The notes under the pieces are model-generated. The model made no database searches, had not been told where the DNA came from, and worked only from the letters and a program-made list of their open reading frames with translations. From NCBI GenBank assembly GCA_026120185.1, contig JANUWF010001497.1, forward strand, positions 1,414,501 through 1,478,500: a DNA stretch of 64,000 nt, written 5' to 3'. Positions 32,801 to 44,287 of this stretch are shown here, piece after piece. The stretch's first letter is position 1, and each line of letters opens with the position of its first letter. The position numbers were made by a program, and so were the translations under genes. This DNA is from Voacanga thouarsii (Eukaryota; Streptophyta; Magnoliopsida; Gentianales; Apocynaceae).

Positions 32801-34528
32801 AACCTTGGGTTTGCCCGTTGGAAGCTACTGATTCGGGAAAGCCCTTTGGAAGCTTTCCTAGTGGATTGGTATCCAAATTCCTCAAGGGCAATCTTGGGTT
32901 TGCCCAACAAGCCACCATTGAGTTCATTGGTAGGTATCCAATACCAATTACATCGTATGCAATTACCGAATCATTGAGTGATTAACAACTTTTAATCTTA
33001 AAGCCTTTTAGGCTACCCCAACTTTTCTTCTAAATTTCTTTATGCTTGAGTTTGCCCAATCAAGATAAAGAATTTAGTTAAACCCGACCCATTAATCAGG
33101 AATTTAATTCCATAGCTTGAACATGCCCGACGTCGAGTAAGCTTGGATTTACCCAACAACCTGATCTCGAAAAAGGACTCTCGTTCTTACTATATTAACG
33201 GAAGGAATTATGTTTAATATTAATTGAGGGATTTGTTCCTTTTAGTGATTTTAATAAATGACATGCATAAAAATCAAAAAATCACAAAATTGATAATCAT
33301 GGTAATAAAGCGATTACGTGGTATGGTTATGGATTTTATTCTAAATTAATTCCCTGGAGCCATAAAAGAAATTAATATAGTTAACCGTATGTGTTCATGC
33401 ATGATTTAAGTAGGTCTTACCTTCTCGCCTTGTTTTGGTTGCTATCTCCAAAATAAAATAATTATATTCCCTATCTAACCTATGTAAACTAATTACATAA
33501 TTTCCTAAAGAGAGAAAACCTCGAGTTTCATTCGAAGGGAGTTAGATGAGAAGAGACTTACACAAGAATTCTAGAGAAGACAGGACACGCAGGCCCTATT
33601 TCATAAAAATCAAAACTGTAAAATGCATGAATAGATATAATTGGTTTTAGTCCATAACCATCCACCATGCCATTAATTATGCTTAAACAAAATAAACATA
33701 TAATTTTTATTATTCCAAAATCACTATTTTAGAAAAATAAAACAAATTCTAAAATTAATATTTTAGAAAAATACTTCAATTTTAAATTTTCAAAATCATT
33801 ATTTTGAAAATAAAATTGTTAGTCTCAAAACTAATTTTGAGAAAATACTTTTGGGTCTTGTCTCTGGTAGAGAAAATTTTATTTTACCGCCTCTCATCAA
33901 ATAAGATTTTTTCCTTTCAAAATTCTATTTAAAAAATTTATTAATTACTGGAATGTCGCGAAACAAGACCAAACTGGCGCTGGCTGCAGTCAGGTTTTAA
34001 GAAAATTTTTACAAAAACGATTTTTGGACATCGTGGAATATCACAGAACCGGCGCCGATTATGGGGCCAAAGCTGGCGCCGGCTGTAGTCGGGAAGAGGC
34101 GGCGATTTTTGAAAATTTTTTCAGAAGCAATTTCTGGAGTCCTTATCTTCTAAAATGGTTTAGTAAGAACAATTCTCAACAGAATTTTCTGTTTTGAAGC
34201 TCAAAACAACAATCAATTTGTTAGTTTAAACAAAACAAAATAGAAAATTAAATTCACATGATGAAACAGAAGGCAATCAACATATGTTCAAGAAAACATT
34301 TTTCTGCAAAAACTTGCAGCACATAAAGAAAACATTTTTTTTCAAAATATGTTGTAACTATTACACAATCATATTGTGCTACGGACTTAACCCATAATGC
34401 TCGAAACAATTTCAACTCAAGGGAAAACAATTTTTCACAAAGAACAGAGACAAACACGAAAACATGAAACAGCTTTCATGCAAAAAAAAAAAAAAAAAAA
34501 ACAATGTTTGCAAACCACACATAGCAAG
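32801..34528 (-). other. Angela 5' leader (untranslated), 3' truncated
   Basis: Homologous to 43926-45600 of the complete Angela element. It holds four copies of the small hairpin motif (around 32804, 32893, 33045 and 33142), GC-rich repeats with GGCGCCGG (about 33970-34110) and a polyA tract (34481-34500). No real coding sequence; its ORFs are incidental. Confidence 0.85.
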
Positions 34529-34540
34529 GCTCTGATACCA
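34529..34540 (-). promoter_or_regulatory. Angela primer binding site
   Basis: The minus strand reads TGGTATCAGAGC (initiator Met tRNA), one base from the LTR end at 34542. Confidence 0.92.
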
Positions 34541-34541
34541 C

Positions 34542-36275
34542 TGTTGAGCATCTTATGCATATCATATATAGCGCAGCGAAAAAATAAGAACAAGATACCA
34601 TCCTAAGATTCGCATACGTGTCAAAAACAAGACATAAAGAGAAGAAGATCACATTTCTAGTGAGTCCCTGTCGTTAAAATTTTTCCTTTCTCGTCTGAGG
34701 CACAATCTAGCAATCCTCTTTATCAAACGCCACGAGAATCAAATGTCCAACCACTACAATCACAGTGTGTGATTGTCTCTAATAGAAGTCCACACGGAGG
34801 ATTACTCTCAAGCACCAAGATGTTTTTGTGCTAGTAGAAAACCAAGAATGGCAGCTAGGATTTTTCCTTCTTGTATGCTCAAGAACCCTGAAAGATAGAG
34901 AGAGAGAATAAGAAGAAGAGAAGGGTTTTTCGTGAATCACTTTACAATTGGGTTTGGTGCATGTCTCACATATATCACCAAAAAAGGAACCGAAAACCCC
35001 TCATCTTCGGATTCTAAAACAATTAGAATTCCCTAATTGTAATTGGAAATATTAAGTTCTCACAATTACAATTTGGCCCATAAATTATAACGAATTATAA
35101 TTTGGCCACAACAACTTCTCTTTTTTACAATTAACCACACTATGTTATCAAATAACATATTGAGTGTATAATCCTCTATTGTGTGTGACCTATTAAATTT
35201 CCTTGTCAATTGATAGCGAACATGAATTAATTCAAACGTCTTTGAGATTAATAATCCATAATTAATTAGAATTAATCATATTAATTCTAATCAGGATTGG
35301 TTTATTAATTCATCAATTAATAAACCCATATTCCTATATCATAAGCGGTATCTAGCAACACATCATGACCACCCAAGAGTCCAGAAAGTCAAGTGGCTTG
35401 ACATGATCCCTTCAATAACAAACTACAGTGCAATGAACTCCTTTCACCATACAATATCTCATTCGCTTTGGAGTATGAAATTAGTACTAACTCCCTCCAG
35501 AATATATTAATTCTGGCCCGAATATAATAATATTTGTACCAAAAACCTATTACTCTAGACGTGTATCAATTGAAACTATTTTCAATATATAGTCGCATTG
35601 GCCAAGGATTTCTCGAGGAGTAATTCCTACAAGTGGTCATGAGATATTCACCCCCTACTATTAGGAGTGGTGAATCCTTTATTGACCCTCTCAACTACTT
35701 TCATTTACCTCACAATATACCTAATATCCATCCCATAGGTAGCCCTCGATCTGGCTCCAGAGATTGGAATCATAGCACAATGCTCAGTAAACAAAGTACC
35801 TTGGAGATCTCAAGTTTAAGGATATTTGCACGTTTGCTATAATGAGATTTTATCACTGGCACTAAATAGTTATCCATGTGATTATCTCATAGTTAGGTCA
35901 TCCAATGTACTTGTTCTATTAACAAGTATCCATGTGTTAACTTTGAGTATCTCAATACTCACGGATATGAGAAACACCGCCTGATCAAATTAGAAAGTCT
36001 AACACATGCTAGTCTTAACGCATTAATGATGTTCTGTCTCATTAATACTACGACTAGGGACTATTTAAGTACTAATACTATACAGTGTAGTTGGAATCTC
36101 ATATCATGATCTCTATCATGATTTCCTTAACACAGTGTTGTACTAGGGACTTTATCTAACAGTTATATTACATAAAAGAAAATAAAAGAAACTGTAAGAT
36201 AAATAATGCCTTTTTAAAAATAAAATGTATCATATACAACATATGAGTGATTACCTCTAGGGTATAACTTTAACA
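34542..36275 (-). repeat. Angela LTR (complete, 1734 bp)
   Basis: Sense (minus) from TGTTAAAG at 36275 to CTCAACA at 34542, flanked by a PPT on one side and a PBS on the other. Homologous along its length to the LTRs at 38876, 42185, 49552 and 55312. Confidence 0.92.
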
Positions 36276-36287
36276 AACTCTCACTTA
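36276..36287 (-). promoter_or_regulatory. Angela polypurine tract
   Basis: The minus strand reads AAGTGAGAGTT between the RNase H stop and the LTR start. The matching tract in the complete element is GCAAGTGGGAGTT (49539-49551). Confidence 0.85.
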
Positions 36288-36289
36288 TA

Positions 36290-37195
36290 CTAGAGCCAAT
36301 CATTCATGTATCTAATACCGAATGACTCAACATGCCTATCATGTTTCTTTTGTGATAGTGCTTTTGTAAGCGGGTCAGCTATGTTCTCATCCGTAGAAAC
36401 TCTCTCTATCATTACATCATTCCTATCTATGATCTCCTGGATCAAATAATAGCATCGTAGTACGTCTTTGGATCGTTGGTGAGACCGTGGCTCCTTTGCT
36501 TGTGCAATAGCTCCGTTGTTGTCACAATACAAATATATTGGACCAACAACGCTAGGAACCACACCCAATTCCATCACAAACTTCTTGATCCAAACAACCT
36601 CCTTAGTTGCTTCAGAAGCGGCTATGTACTCAGCTTCTGTCGTAGAATCGACAATAGTCTCTTGTTTGGAATTCTTCCAACTTATTGCCCCTCCGCACAA
36701 TGTAAACACGTAGTTGGATTGTGATTTGAAATCAGCTTTGTCAGATTTAAAACTGGCATCAGTATACCCGTTTATTTTCAAATCACTTTCTCCATATATT
36801 AAGAACACATCCTTAGTCCTTCGTAAGTACTTAAGGATGTTCTTTACAGCCGCACAATGACCCTCACCAGGGTTAGATTGGTATCTGCTCGTCAAACTGA
36901 GAACGCAAGATACATTAGGCCTTGTATATATCATAGCGTACATGATAGATCCAACTGCCAAAGCATATGGAATCTTACTCATGTGATCCATTTCAACTTG
37001 TGTCTTGGGAGACATCCACTTTGAAAGGCTTACACCATGTGATATGGGTAATAATCCCTTTTTGGATTGATCCATGCTAAACCTCTTTAGCATTTTATCT
37101 ATGTATGTAGATTGTGAAAGACCTAGCAACCTTTTAGATCTATCTCTATAGATCCTTATTCCAAGAATATAGGTTGCTTCACCAAGGTCTTTCAT
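36290..37195 (-). CDS. Angela-type copia RNase H domain, open 301-codon fragment
   Basis: An uninterrupted C-terminal pol segment. It begins in the RT connection ([20 protein letters not shown]) and continues with [14 protein letters not shown], then [20 protein letters not shown] (about residues 83-102). The RNase H follows with all four acidic positions in context: GYTDASF (about 143), [10 protein letters not shown] (about 184), [11 protein letters not shown] (about 223) and [12 protein letters not shown] (about 265). It ends [10 protein letters not shown], stop, then the PPT. RNase H removes the RNA template. Upstream RT, integrase, protease and gag are missing; the 5' edge is the fusion with T1. 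The ATG chosen is internal to the original polyprotein. Confidence 0.92.
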   Translation of the reverse strand: MKDLGEATYILGIRIYRDRSKRLLGLSQSTYIDKMLKRFSMDQSKKGLLPISHGVSLSKWMSPKTQVEMDHMSKIPYALAVGSIMYAMIYTRPNVSCVLSLTSRYQSNPGEGHCAAVKNILKYLRRTKDVFLIYGESDLKINGYTDASFKSDKADFKSQSNYVFTLCGGAISWKNSKQETIVDSTTEAEYIAASEATKEVVWIKKFVMELGVVPSVVGPIYLYCDNNGAIAQAKEPRSHQRSKDVLRCYYLIQEIIDRNDVMIERVSTDENIADPLTKALSQKKHDRHVESFGIRYMNDWL

Positions 37196-37205
37196 GGAGA
37201 ATTGT

Positions 37206-37860
37206 TTGGCTGGCTATTATAGGAGGTTTATTAAGGGATTTTCAACGCTCGCATCACCTATGACCCGACTGCAGAGAAAGGACGTACCCTTTGTTTGGAA
37301 TGAAAAATGTGAAAAGAGTTTCCAAGAGCTGAAGCGGAGATTAATGTCAGCACCAGTATTGAGTCTGCCAGAGGAAGATAAGCCTTACGCGCTGTATACC
37401 GATGCTTTGAAAGAAGACTTGGGAGTAGTTTTGATACAAGACCGAAAGGTGATCGCCTATGTTTCTCGGAAGGTAAGGCCTCATGAAGTCAATTACCCCA
37501 CGTATGATCTAGAGCTGGCTGCCATTGTGTTCGCTTTAAAGAAATGGCGACACTATCTGTACGGAGCAGAATATGAAGTGTTCACCGATCGCAAGAGCCT
37601 GAAGTACATTTTCACCTAGAAGGACTTGAATCTAAGACAGCGAAGATGGATGGAATCTTTGGAGAAGTACTGTTGTCCAATCAACTATTATCCCGGGAAA
37701 GCCAACGTTGTTGCTGATGCCCTGAGCAGAAAAGTTAGAATAGCCAAACTAAAAGTGCAGGAGGTTCAAGTGGTTTAGGATACAATGGATAGAAGAGCAG
37801 AAGTGCAAATGGAGAGAATTGTTGTTAGCAACCTGAAGTTGATACCAGACCTAAGGCGGG
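37206..37860 (+). pseudogene. T1 RNase H and linker
   Basis: The frame opens at the end of RT ([20 protein letters not shown]) and continues [76 protein letters not shown] and [12 protein letters not shown] before a TAG at 37617-37619 (Gln expected). After it: [17 protein letters not shown] and [17 protein letters not shown]. The first RNase H Asp reads DALKE rather than DASKE context but keeps Asp. Degrades the RNA strand during reverse transcription in intact elements. Confidence 0.88.
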
Positions 37861-38875
37861 AAATTATTGAAGCTCAGCAAAGTAATGCAGAATTTTAGCT
37901 TTTCAAGGACAAAGAGCTCAAACGGCAAGGCAGTGAATTCTAGCAGGACAAAGCGGGAGTTTTATATTTCAAAGATCGGTTGTGTGTACCCGAAGAGCAC
38001 CAATTGAAGGATAGAATTTTGAAAAAGACGTATAAGAGCAAGTACGCCATTCATCTGGGAAAGGTCAAAATGTATCAGGATCTAAAAAGGGCTTATTGGT
38101 GGCCTGGAATGAAGTGAAACGTGGTTAAGTATGTCTCGACGTATCTCACCTGTCAGAAAGTCAAAGCGAAGCACAAGAAGTCAGCAGGATTGTTGCAACC
38201 GTTACCAGTACCTGAATGGAAATGGGAGGAGATGACCATGGATTTCGTTACCGGACTCCCTATGGCAAGAACCCAGAAGGACGCCATATGGGTAGTGGTG
38301 GATCGACTAACCAAATCAGCACATTTCATACCAGTAAATATAAGGGATTCCATAGAGAAGTTGGCTCAAACCTATGTGCGAGAAATAGTCCGACTGCATG
38401 GAATTCTTCAAGTATTGTGTCTGATCGAGATACGAGATTTACATCCCGATTTTGGGGGTAAGATTCAAGAATCAATGGGTTCAAGTCTGAAGTTCAGTAC
38501 GACGGCACATCCGCAAATCGATGGGCAATCAGAAAGGGTTATACAGATATTAGAGGATATACTGAGAGCCTGTGTACTAGATTTCGGGGATAAGTGGTTT
38601 GAATATGTGCCATATGCAGAGTTGTCGTACAATAATAGTTATCAAGCTTCGATTGGAATGGCTTCGTATAAAGCTTTGTATGGACGCAAGTGTCAGGTAC
38701 CGCTATACTGGAGTTGGTCAGAAGACGGCCACATGAGCAAGTTGGGAGAAGTCTGTGCTTAAGAAATGTTTGACAAGGTCAAGTTAATCAGGAAAAGGTT
38801 GAAAGCAACCTAGAGCCGAAAAAAGAGCTATGCAGACAATAGGTGGAGAGAGTTAGAATTTCAAGTGGGAGACAG
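37861..38875 (+). pseudogene. T1 integrase, N-terminal and core domains
   Basis: Mixed stops precede a zinc-binding region (HLGKVKMYQDLKRAYWWPGM, then [17 protein letters not shown]). The open piece 38121-38762 has MDFVTGLP (first Asp codon 38241-38243), [33 protein letters not shown] (catalytic Glu) and AELSYNNSYQASIGM, YKALYGRKCQVP. Around 38405-38460 the reading frame slips: [17 protein letters not shown], carrying the second Asp, is in another frame, and the original frame is recovered afterwards. The domain is cut by the Angela solo LTR at 38876 and resumes at 40564. Confidence 0.88.
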
Positions 38876-40558
38876 TGTTGGATTTCTTAATTAATTAATC
38901 AGATTAAACGCAGCAAAAAATAGCAAGAAATCCAAGCCATGAATCACGGGTTTGCAGTAGAAAAGGGAAAAAGAGAAGATCACGCTTATTACCTCTTGAA
39001 GCCGGAATTTAAATTTTTCTTGTTCCAAGAATGCAGGCGCGATCCAGATCACAAAACCGGTTCACAACAGCTCAACTGAAGTCCAAGAAAGAACTCCCTC
39101 TAATGATAATCCACACAAGGTCGAACGCTCACAATCTCACAATTCTATGCTAGTAGAATTTAGGAGGCTAGGGTTTTGATTAATAAGAGAGAGACGGCTA
39201 GGGTTTGATCAAGAGAGAAGTAGAGAAATGGTTTCTTTGTTATTGCGTGAATAGTCTGTATATCTTCCCCTAAGGAAACCGTTTCCTTATATTTATAGAT
39301 TTATAATTACCATAAATTGTAACTTAGTCCTTCAACATCTAATTGTCAACAAATTGGTCCTTGAAGTTTACTTAATTACAATTAGGTCCCATGAATTATA
39401 ACAAACTTATAATTCACCTATAAATATATTCCCTTCTCTTAATTAACCCCACAATATTATCAAATAATATATTTGAGCATTCAAACCTTTATTGTGTGTG
39501 ACCCATTAGGTTTCCTGGTCTTATTGGTAGCATAATATGAATTAATTCTAACAATATTAGAATTAATAATCCTTAATAAAATAAAGAATTAAATTTATTA
39601 ATTCTCTAATTAATAAATCCATATTTAGCATATCAAGAGCGACATCTAGCAATGACTCTTGACCACCCAAAAGTCCAGAAAGTCAAGTGGCTTGACATGA
39701 ACCTTTCAATAGCAAATTATCAGTGCAATAAACTCCTTTTACCATACAATATCTCATTCGGTCTAGAGCATGGAATTAGTGCCAACTCCCTCCAGAATAT
39801 TATTAATTCTTGCCCGAATATTTTAGTACTTGTTCAAGAAATCCATTACTCGATATGTATATCAATTGGAACCATTTCCATCACATAGTCGCCTTGGCCA
39901 AGGACTTCATGAGTAATGATTTCTACAAGTGGCCTTGAGATATACTCTCCTATTATTAGGAGTGGTGAATCCTTTATTGACTTTCTCAACTACTTTCGTT
40001 TACTTTACGTTGTACCCAATATCCATCCCATAAGCAGTCCTAGATAAGACTCCAAAGATTAGAATCAAAGTACAACGCTCATTAAACAAAGTACCTTAGA
40101 GATCTCAAGTCTAAGGATACTTGCACACTTGCTATAATGAGATTCTATCACTGGCACTAAATAGTTATCTAAGTGATTATCTCATAGCTAGGTCATCCAA
40201 TGAACTTGTTCCAAAACAAGCATCCACACGTTAATCCTGAGTATCCCAATACTCACGGATATGAAAACCACCACTTGATACAATCAAGAGATATAATATG
40301 TGCCAGTCTTGGCGTATTAATAATGTCCCATCTTATTAATACTATGACTGGGGATTATTTAAGTACAAACACTGCATAGTGTAGTAGGAATCTCACATCA
40401 TGATTTCCTTAATACTGTGTTGTACTAAGGACTTTATGAAATGGTTTGTACACATATTTAGATATAACAATCAAACTGAAAGATAAAGAATGCCTCTTAT
40501 TAATTTAATATGCAATATACATGGTACAAGTGATTGCCTCTAGAGCATAACACTAACA
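38876..40558 (-). mobile_element. Angela solo LTR in T1 integrase
   Basis: 1683 bp; on the sense (minus) strand it runs from TGTTAGTGTTATGC at 40558 to AATCCAACA at 38876. It is flanked by a perfect GACAG duplication (38871-38875 and 40559-40563). Removing it restores continuous integrase coding (the GD codons followed by VFL). It has no internal domain and arose from a former full element by LTR recombination. The 39652-39888 ORF inside is incidental. Confidence 0.95.
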
Positions 40559-40563
40559 GACAG

Positions 40564-40983
40564 GGTATTCCTGAGACGACACCGAATAGAGGAATTTTGA
40601 AGCATCCGAAAGGTGGAAAGTTGAATCCGAGGGATTTGGGACCATTTCCAATAAATGAGAGGATTGGGTTGGTGGCGTATCGATTGGATTTGTCGGATGG
40701 ATTGACAGAAATTCTTGACATGTTTCATATATGTCGCAGCTGAAGAAGTACAATGCCAATCTCGGACATATTTTGAACGATGAGCCATTAGTGTTGCAAC
40801 CCGACATGAGGTATATGGAGAAACCCATGAAGATATTAGACCGAAGTATCAAGACTCTCCAGAACAAGCAGATTCCGATGGTAAAGATGCAGTGGGAGCA
40901 TCATGGCACGCGAGATGCCATATAGGAAACTGAAGAGTGGGTAAAGCAGAAGTATCCCGATCTGAGATATAGGTATGCCTGAA
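40564..40983 (+). pseudogene. T1 integrase C-terminus and chromodomain
   Basis: After the solo LTR: NRGILKHPKGGKLNPRDLGP, FPINERIGLVAYRLDLSDGL, then a shift and QLKKYNANLGHILNDEPLVL. The short Tekay-type chromodomain follows: KPMKILDRSIKTLQNKQIPM and KMQWEHHGTRDAI, a stop where Trp is expected, ETEEWVKQKYPDL, ending about 40981. It would tether integration to chromatin marks. It adjoins the PPT. Confidence 0.87.
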
Positions 40984-41003
40984 TTTCGGGATGAAATTCT
41001 CCT

Positions 41004-41016
41004 AAGGAGGGGAGGA
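41004..41016 (+). promoter_or_regulatory. Polypurine tract of T1
   Basis: AAGGAGGGGAGGA immediately before the LTR start TGTGAAAC at 41017. Confidence 0.93.
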
Positions 41017-41085
41017 TGTGAAACCCCACCTAAAGCCAATCCTAGAGTAAGGGAGTCGGGATGCATATCATATCATTTTGCATGA

Positions 41086-41111
<26 letters not shown>
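41086..41111. repeat. AT microsatellite in the T1 LTR
   Basis: About 13 AT units near the LTR start. The solo copy has only a short ATATAT at this point. Confidence 0.85.
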
Positions 41112-41116
<5 letters not shown>

Positions 41117-41284
41117 AATGATTTTATGTTCTTTAGAATTATGATTTATAGGCAAAAAGGCTAAGTTATTCTTTTTGAGTAGGAAGGGTAAAATGATAAT
41201 TTTACTTGAGGTCAAGATAGGAAGATAGATTGAGGATTAAATAGGAAGAATATTTGAGAGATAAAATAAGAACAAGAGTTGTTG

Positions 41285-41338
41285 TGATTTAGTGGTTAGA
41301 GTTTTGAAATTAATCTCTAAGGTCATGAGTTCAAATCC
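41285..41338 (+). other. tRNA-like A-box/B-box module in the T1 3' LTR
   Basis: TGATTTAGTGGTTAGAG (41285-41301) looks like the A box and D-arm of a tRNA. AGTTCAAATCC (41328-41338) matches the B-box plan GTTCRANNCC. Spacing is about 30 bases, within the tRNA range. It begins 268 bases from the LTR start. Confidence 0.55.
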
Positions 41339-42184
41339 CATCATTTAAGTTTTATCATGATTATTTTAATTTAAGGTTGGATTTTCGTCTCTTGCATTCT
41401 ATAAATAAAAATAGGAGTGTTGTTCTATGGGAGACATGAAAGGAATGTCCTAATCCTATTCTTATGTCCTAAAAAGAATTCTTGAAGGACTCATGTCCTT
41501 TTATTCCCTAGCTTACCCTAACCTCTTCACTAATTAAATTTGTTCAAAATTTATCCAAATCTATGTTTTTAATTCCAGAAAATTCAGTAAGGATTCTTGG
41601 CCTTTGAATTTCAAAAATGATTCCTAGAGGTTGGAGATTTGACTAAAAATAGGAAAGGAGTTAAGGAAGGTTCCCAAGAGAAATTAATCTCTATGGTTAA
41701 GCCTTCAAACTCTACTCCATAGTGTTCATATCCTCCATGAAAGAAATCTAAAATTTTTCTAGATTCTTGAGCAGCCTAACCTTCGAAAATCTTAGACACC
41801 TATCTTACGCAATTGCTGCCAGAAAAATGGCCAATTTATTCATCTTGAAGACTGGAATTCTTGTGCAAAAATCGAACTGCACAAAACTACACAAACAAAA
41901 AAAAAATTCTGGGCAGTTTCGCTGCATGGCAGCTTGAAATCAAAGCTGTTTCTACTGCCTTCAAACCTGTAAATTACCTCTACTTTTCCTCCATAAAGAT
42001 GGCTGGAAACTAGCCTTAAAGGACCCTCAAACACCACTCCAAACCCTTTGCAAATCGTCTGGAATATTGCAGAAAAATTGCTCAGAAAATTCTGCAACCA
42101 TTCGAACCATAACCAGAAAAAAAAATTCTAGCCTTGTTCTCTCCAAGCCTTGTCCGAAAACCACCCTCAAATCTCTGTAAGTTA

Positions 42185-43912
42185 TGTTAGTGTTGTGCCC
42201 TAAAGTCAATCACTTGTACATTATATATGACACATTTTATTTTAATAAAAGGCATTATTTATCTTACAATTTCTTTTGTTTACTTTAAGTAATATAACTA
42301 TTCGATAAAGTCCCTAGTACAACACTGTGTTAAGGAAATCATGATAGAGATCATGATATGAGATTCTTACTACACCGGATGGTGTTAGTACTTAAATAGT
42401 CCCTAGTCATAGTATTAATGAGACAAGACATCATTAATGTGTTAAGACTAGCATGTGTTAGACTTCCTGATTTGATCAATCGGCGGTTCTCATAACCATG
42501 AGTATTGAGATACTCAAAGTTAACACATGGATGCTTGTTAATGGAACAAGTTCATTGGATGACCTAGCCTTGAGATAATCACATGGATAACTATTTAGTG
42601 CCAGTGATATAATCTCAATATAGCAAACGTGCAAGTATCCTTAGACTTGAGATCTCCAAGGCACTTTGTTTGCTGAGCCTTGTACTTTGATTCCAATCTC
42701 CGGAGCTCGATCGAAAGCTGCCTATGGGATGGATATTGGGTACATTGTGAGGTAAACGAAAGTAGTTAAGAGAGTCAATAAATGATTTACCACTCCTAAT
42801 AGTAGGAGCGAATATCTCACGGCCACTTGTAGGAATTACTACTTGAGAAGTCCTTGGCCAAGGCAATTGTGTATTGGAAATAGTGCCAATTGATACACAT
42901 CTAAAGTAGTGGATTCCTAGTATAAATACTATTGTATTCGGGCCAGAATTATTTCTGGAGGGAGTTGGCACTAATTTCGTACTCCAAACCGAATGAGATA
43001 TTGTATGGTGAAAATGAGTTAATTGCACTGAAGTTTGTTATTGAAGGGTTCATGTTAAGCCACTTAACTTCCTAGACTCTTGGGTGGTCATGATGTGTTG
43101 CTAGATACCGCTCATGATCTGGGAATATGGGTTTATTAATTGATGAATTAATAAACCAATCCTGATTAGAATTAATAGGATTAATTCTAATTAATTATGG
43201 ATTATTAATCTCAAAGACGTTTGGATTAATTCATGTTCTCTACTAATTGATTGGGAAACCTAATAGGTCACACACAATGAAGGATTATATACTCAAGATG
43301 TTATTTGATAACATAGTGGGGTTAATTGAGAGAAAGAGAAGTTGTTGTGGATAAATTATAATTAGTTATAATTTGTGGCCCAAGTTGTAATTGTGAGAAC
43401 TTGATGTTTCCAATTACAATTAGAGAATTCTAATAGGATTAGAATTCTCAGTTTTGGGAAGGGAATTTAGTGTGATATAGTAGATAAAATACACGAAAAT
43501 CCTAACTGATGAGACACACGAAAATCCCAGCAATCCTTGGCATTTTGTCTTCTTCTCTCTCCCTCTCATTTTGTTGAAAACAAGAGAGCCCTAGCAGCCA
43601 TTATTTGTCTGCTAGCACAGAAAATTTTGGTGCTTGAGTATATCCTCTATGTGGATTACTGTTAGAAATAATCACACACTGTGATTATAGTGGTTAGACG
43701 TTCAACTCACGTGGATGTTGATCACGAGGATTGCTGAATTGCGCCTCGACTTGAAGAAGAAAATTTTTATTTTTCAGACGATTACCCAAAGGTAAAAGCT
43801 ATTACCTTTACTCACTTTATGTCTTGTTTTCCGCACATAGACGGGTCCTGGGAGGGTATCTCGTTTTATTTTCCGCTGCGCTGTATACGATACGAGCCTA
43901 AGATACCCAACA
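42185..43912 (+). repeat. 5' LTR of the complete Angela element
   Basis: 1728 bp, TGTTAGTGTTGTG to ATACCCAACA. In the first 150 bases I count 7 differences from the 3' LTR by eye. It retains a 128-bp segment (42333-42460) that the 3' LTR has lost. Confidence 0.96.
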
Positions 43913-43913
43913 T

Positions 43914-43925
43914 TGGTATCAAAGC
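43914..43925 (+). promoter_or_regulatory. Primer binding site of the complete Angela element
   Basis: TGGTATCAAAGC, one mismatch from the TGGTATCAGAGC complementary to initiator Met tRNA; one base from the LTR end. Confidence 0.92.
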
Positions 43926-44287
43926 TATGCTATGTGTGGTCTATGGATATTGTTTCGGCATGAAAAATTATTTTCATGTTTGTCTTTGTTTGTTGTGAAA
44001 ATCGTTTTCACTCGAGTCGAAATTGTTTCGATCTTTATGGGTTGGGTCCGTAGCACAATATGATTGTGTAAAAGTCATAGCGTATTTCGAAAAGATGCTT
44101 TCTTTTGTGCTGAATTTCTACAGGAAAAATGTTTTTCTGCAACATGAATGTTGTCATCCGTTTCATCTTAATTTTCCGTTTTGATTTTGTTTAAACTAAC
44201 AAATTGGTTATTGTTTATAGCTTCAAAACAGAAAATATAGTTGAGAATTGTTCTCACTGAAAATTTGCAAAAGAAGAAAGCACCGAA

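Larger units (their letters stand above)
32801..37209 (-). mobile_element. Angela-type copia fragment: RNase H, PPT, LTR, PBS, leader
   Basis: In the minus direction: the end of RT and the RNase H (37209-36290), PPT (36287-36276), a full LTR (36275-34542), a PBS (34540-34529), then leader (34528-32801), ending about 90 bases before where gag would start. One LTR thus has a coding end upstream and a PBS downstream, as at the internal junction of a tandem array. Both outer edges are illegitimate junctions, to T2 LTR at 32800/32801 and to T1 RNase H at 37206-37209, with no target duplication. The LTR is closest to that at 55312-61283. Confidence 0.88.

Noticed and set aside
32663..32977. 104-codon ORF across 32800/32801
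   Set aside because: It spans a rearrangement junction between T2 LTR and Angela leader, so it cannot be a conserved gene.
41285..41338. Functional tRNA gene
   Set aside because: Only A- and B-box-like motifs are present; no acceptor stem or convincing anticodon arm can be drawn, so I list it only as tRNA-like.
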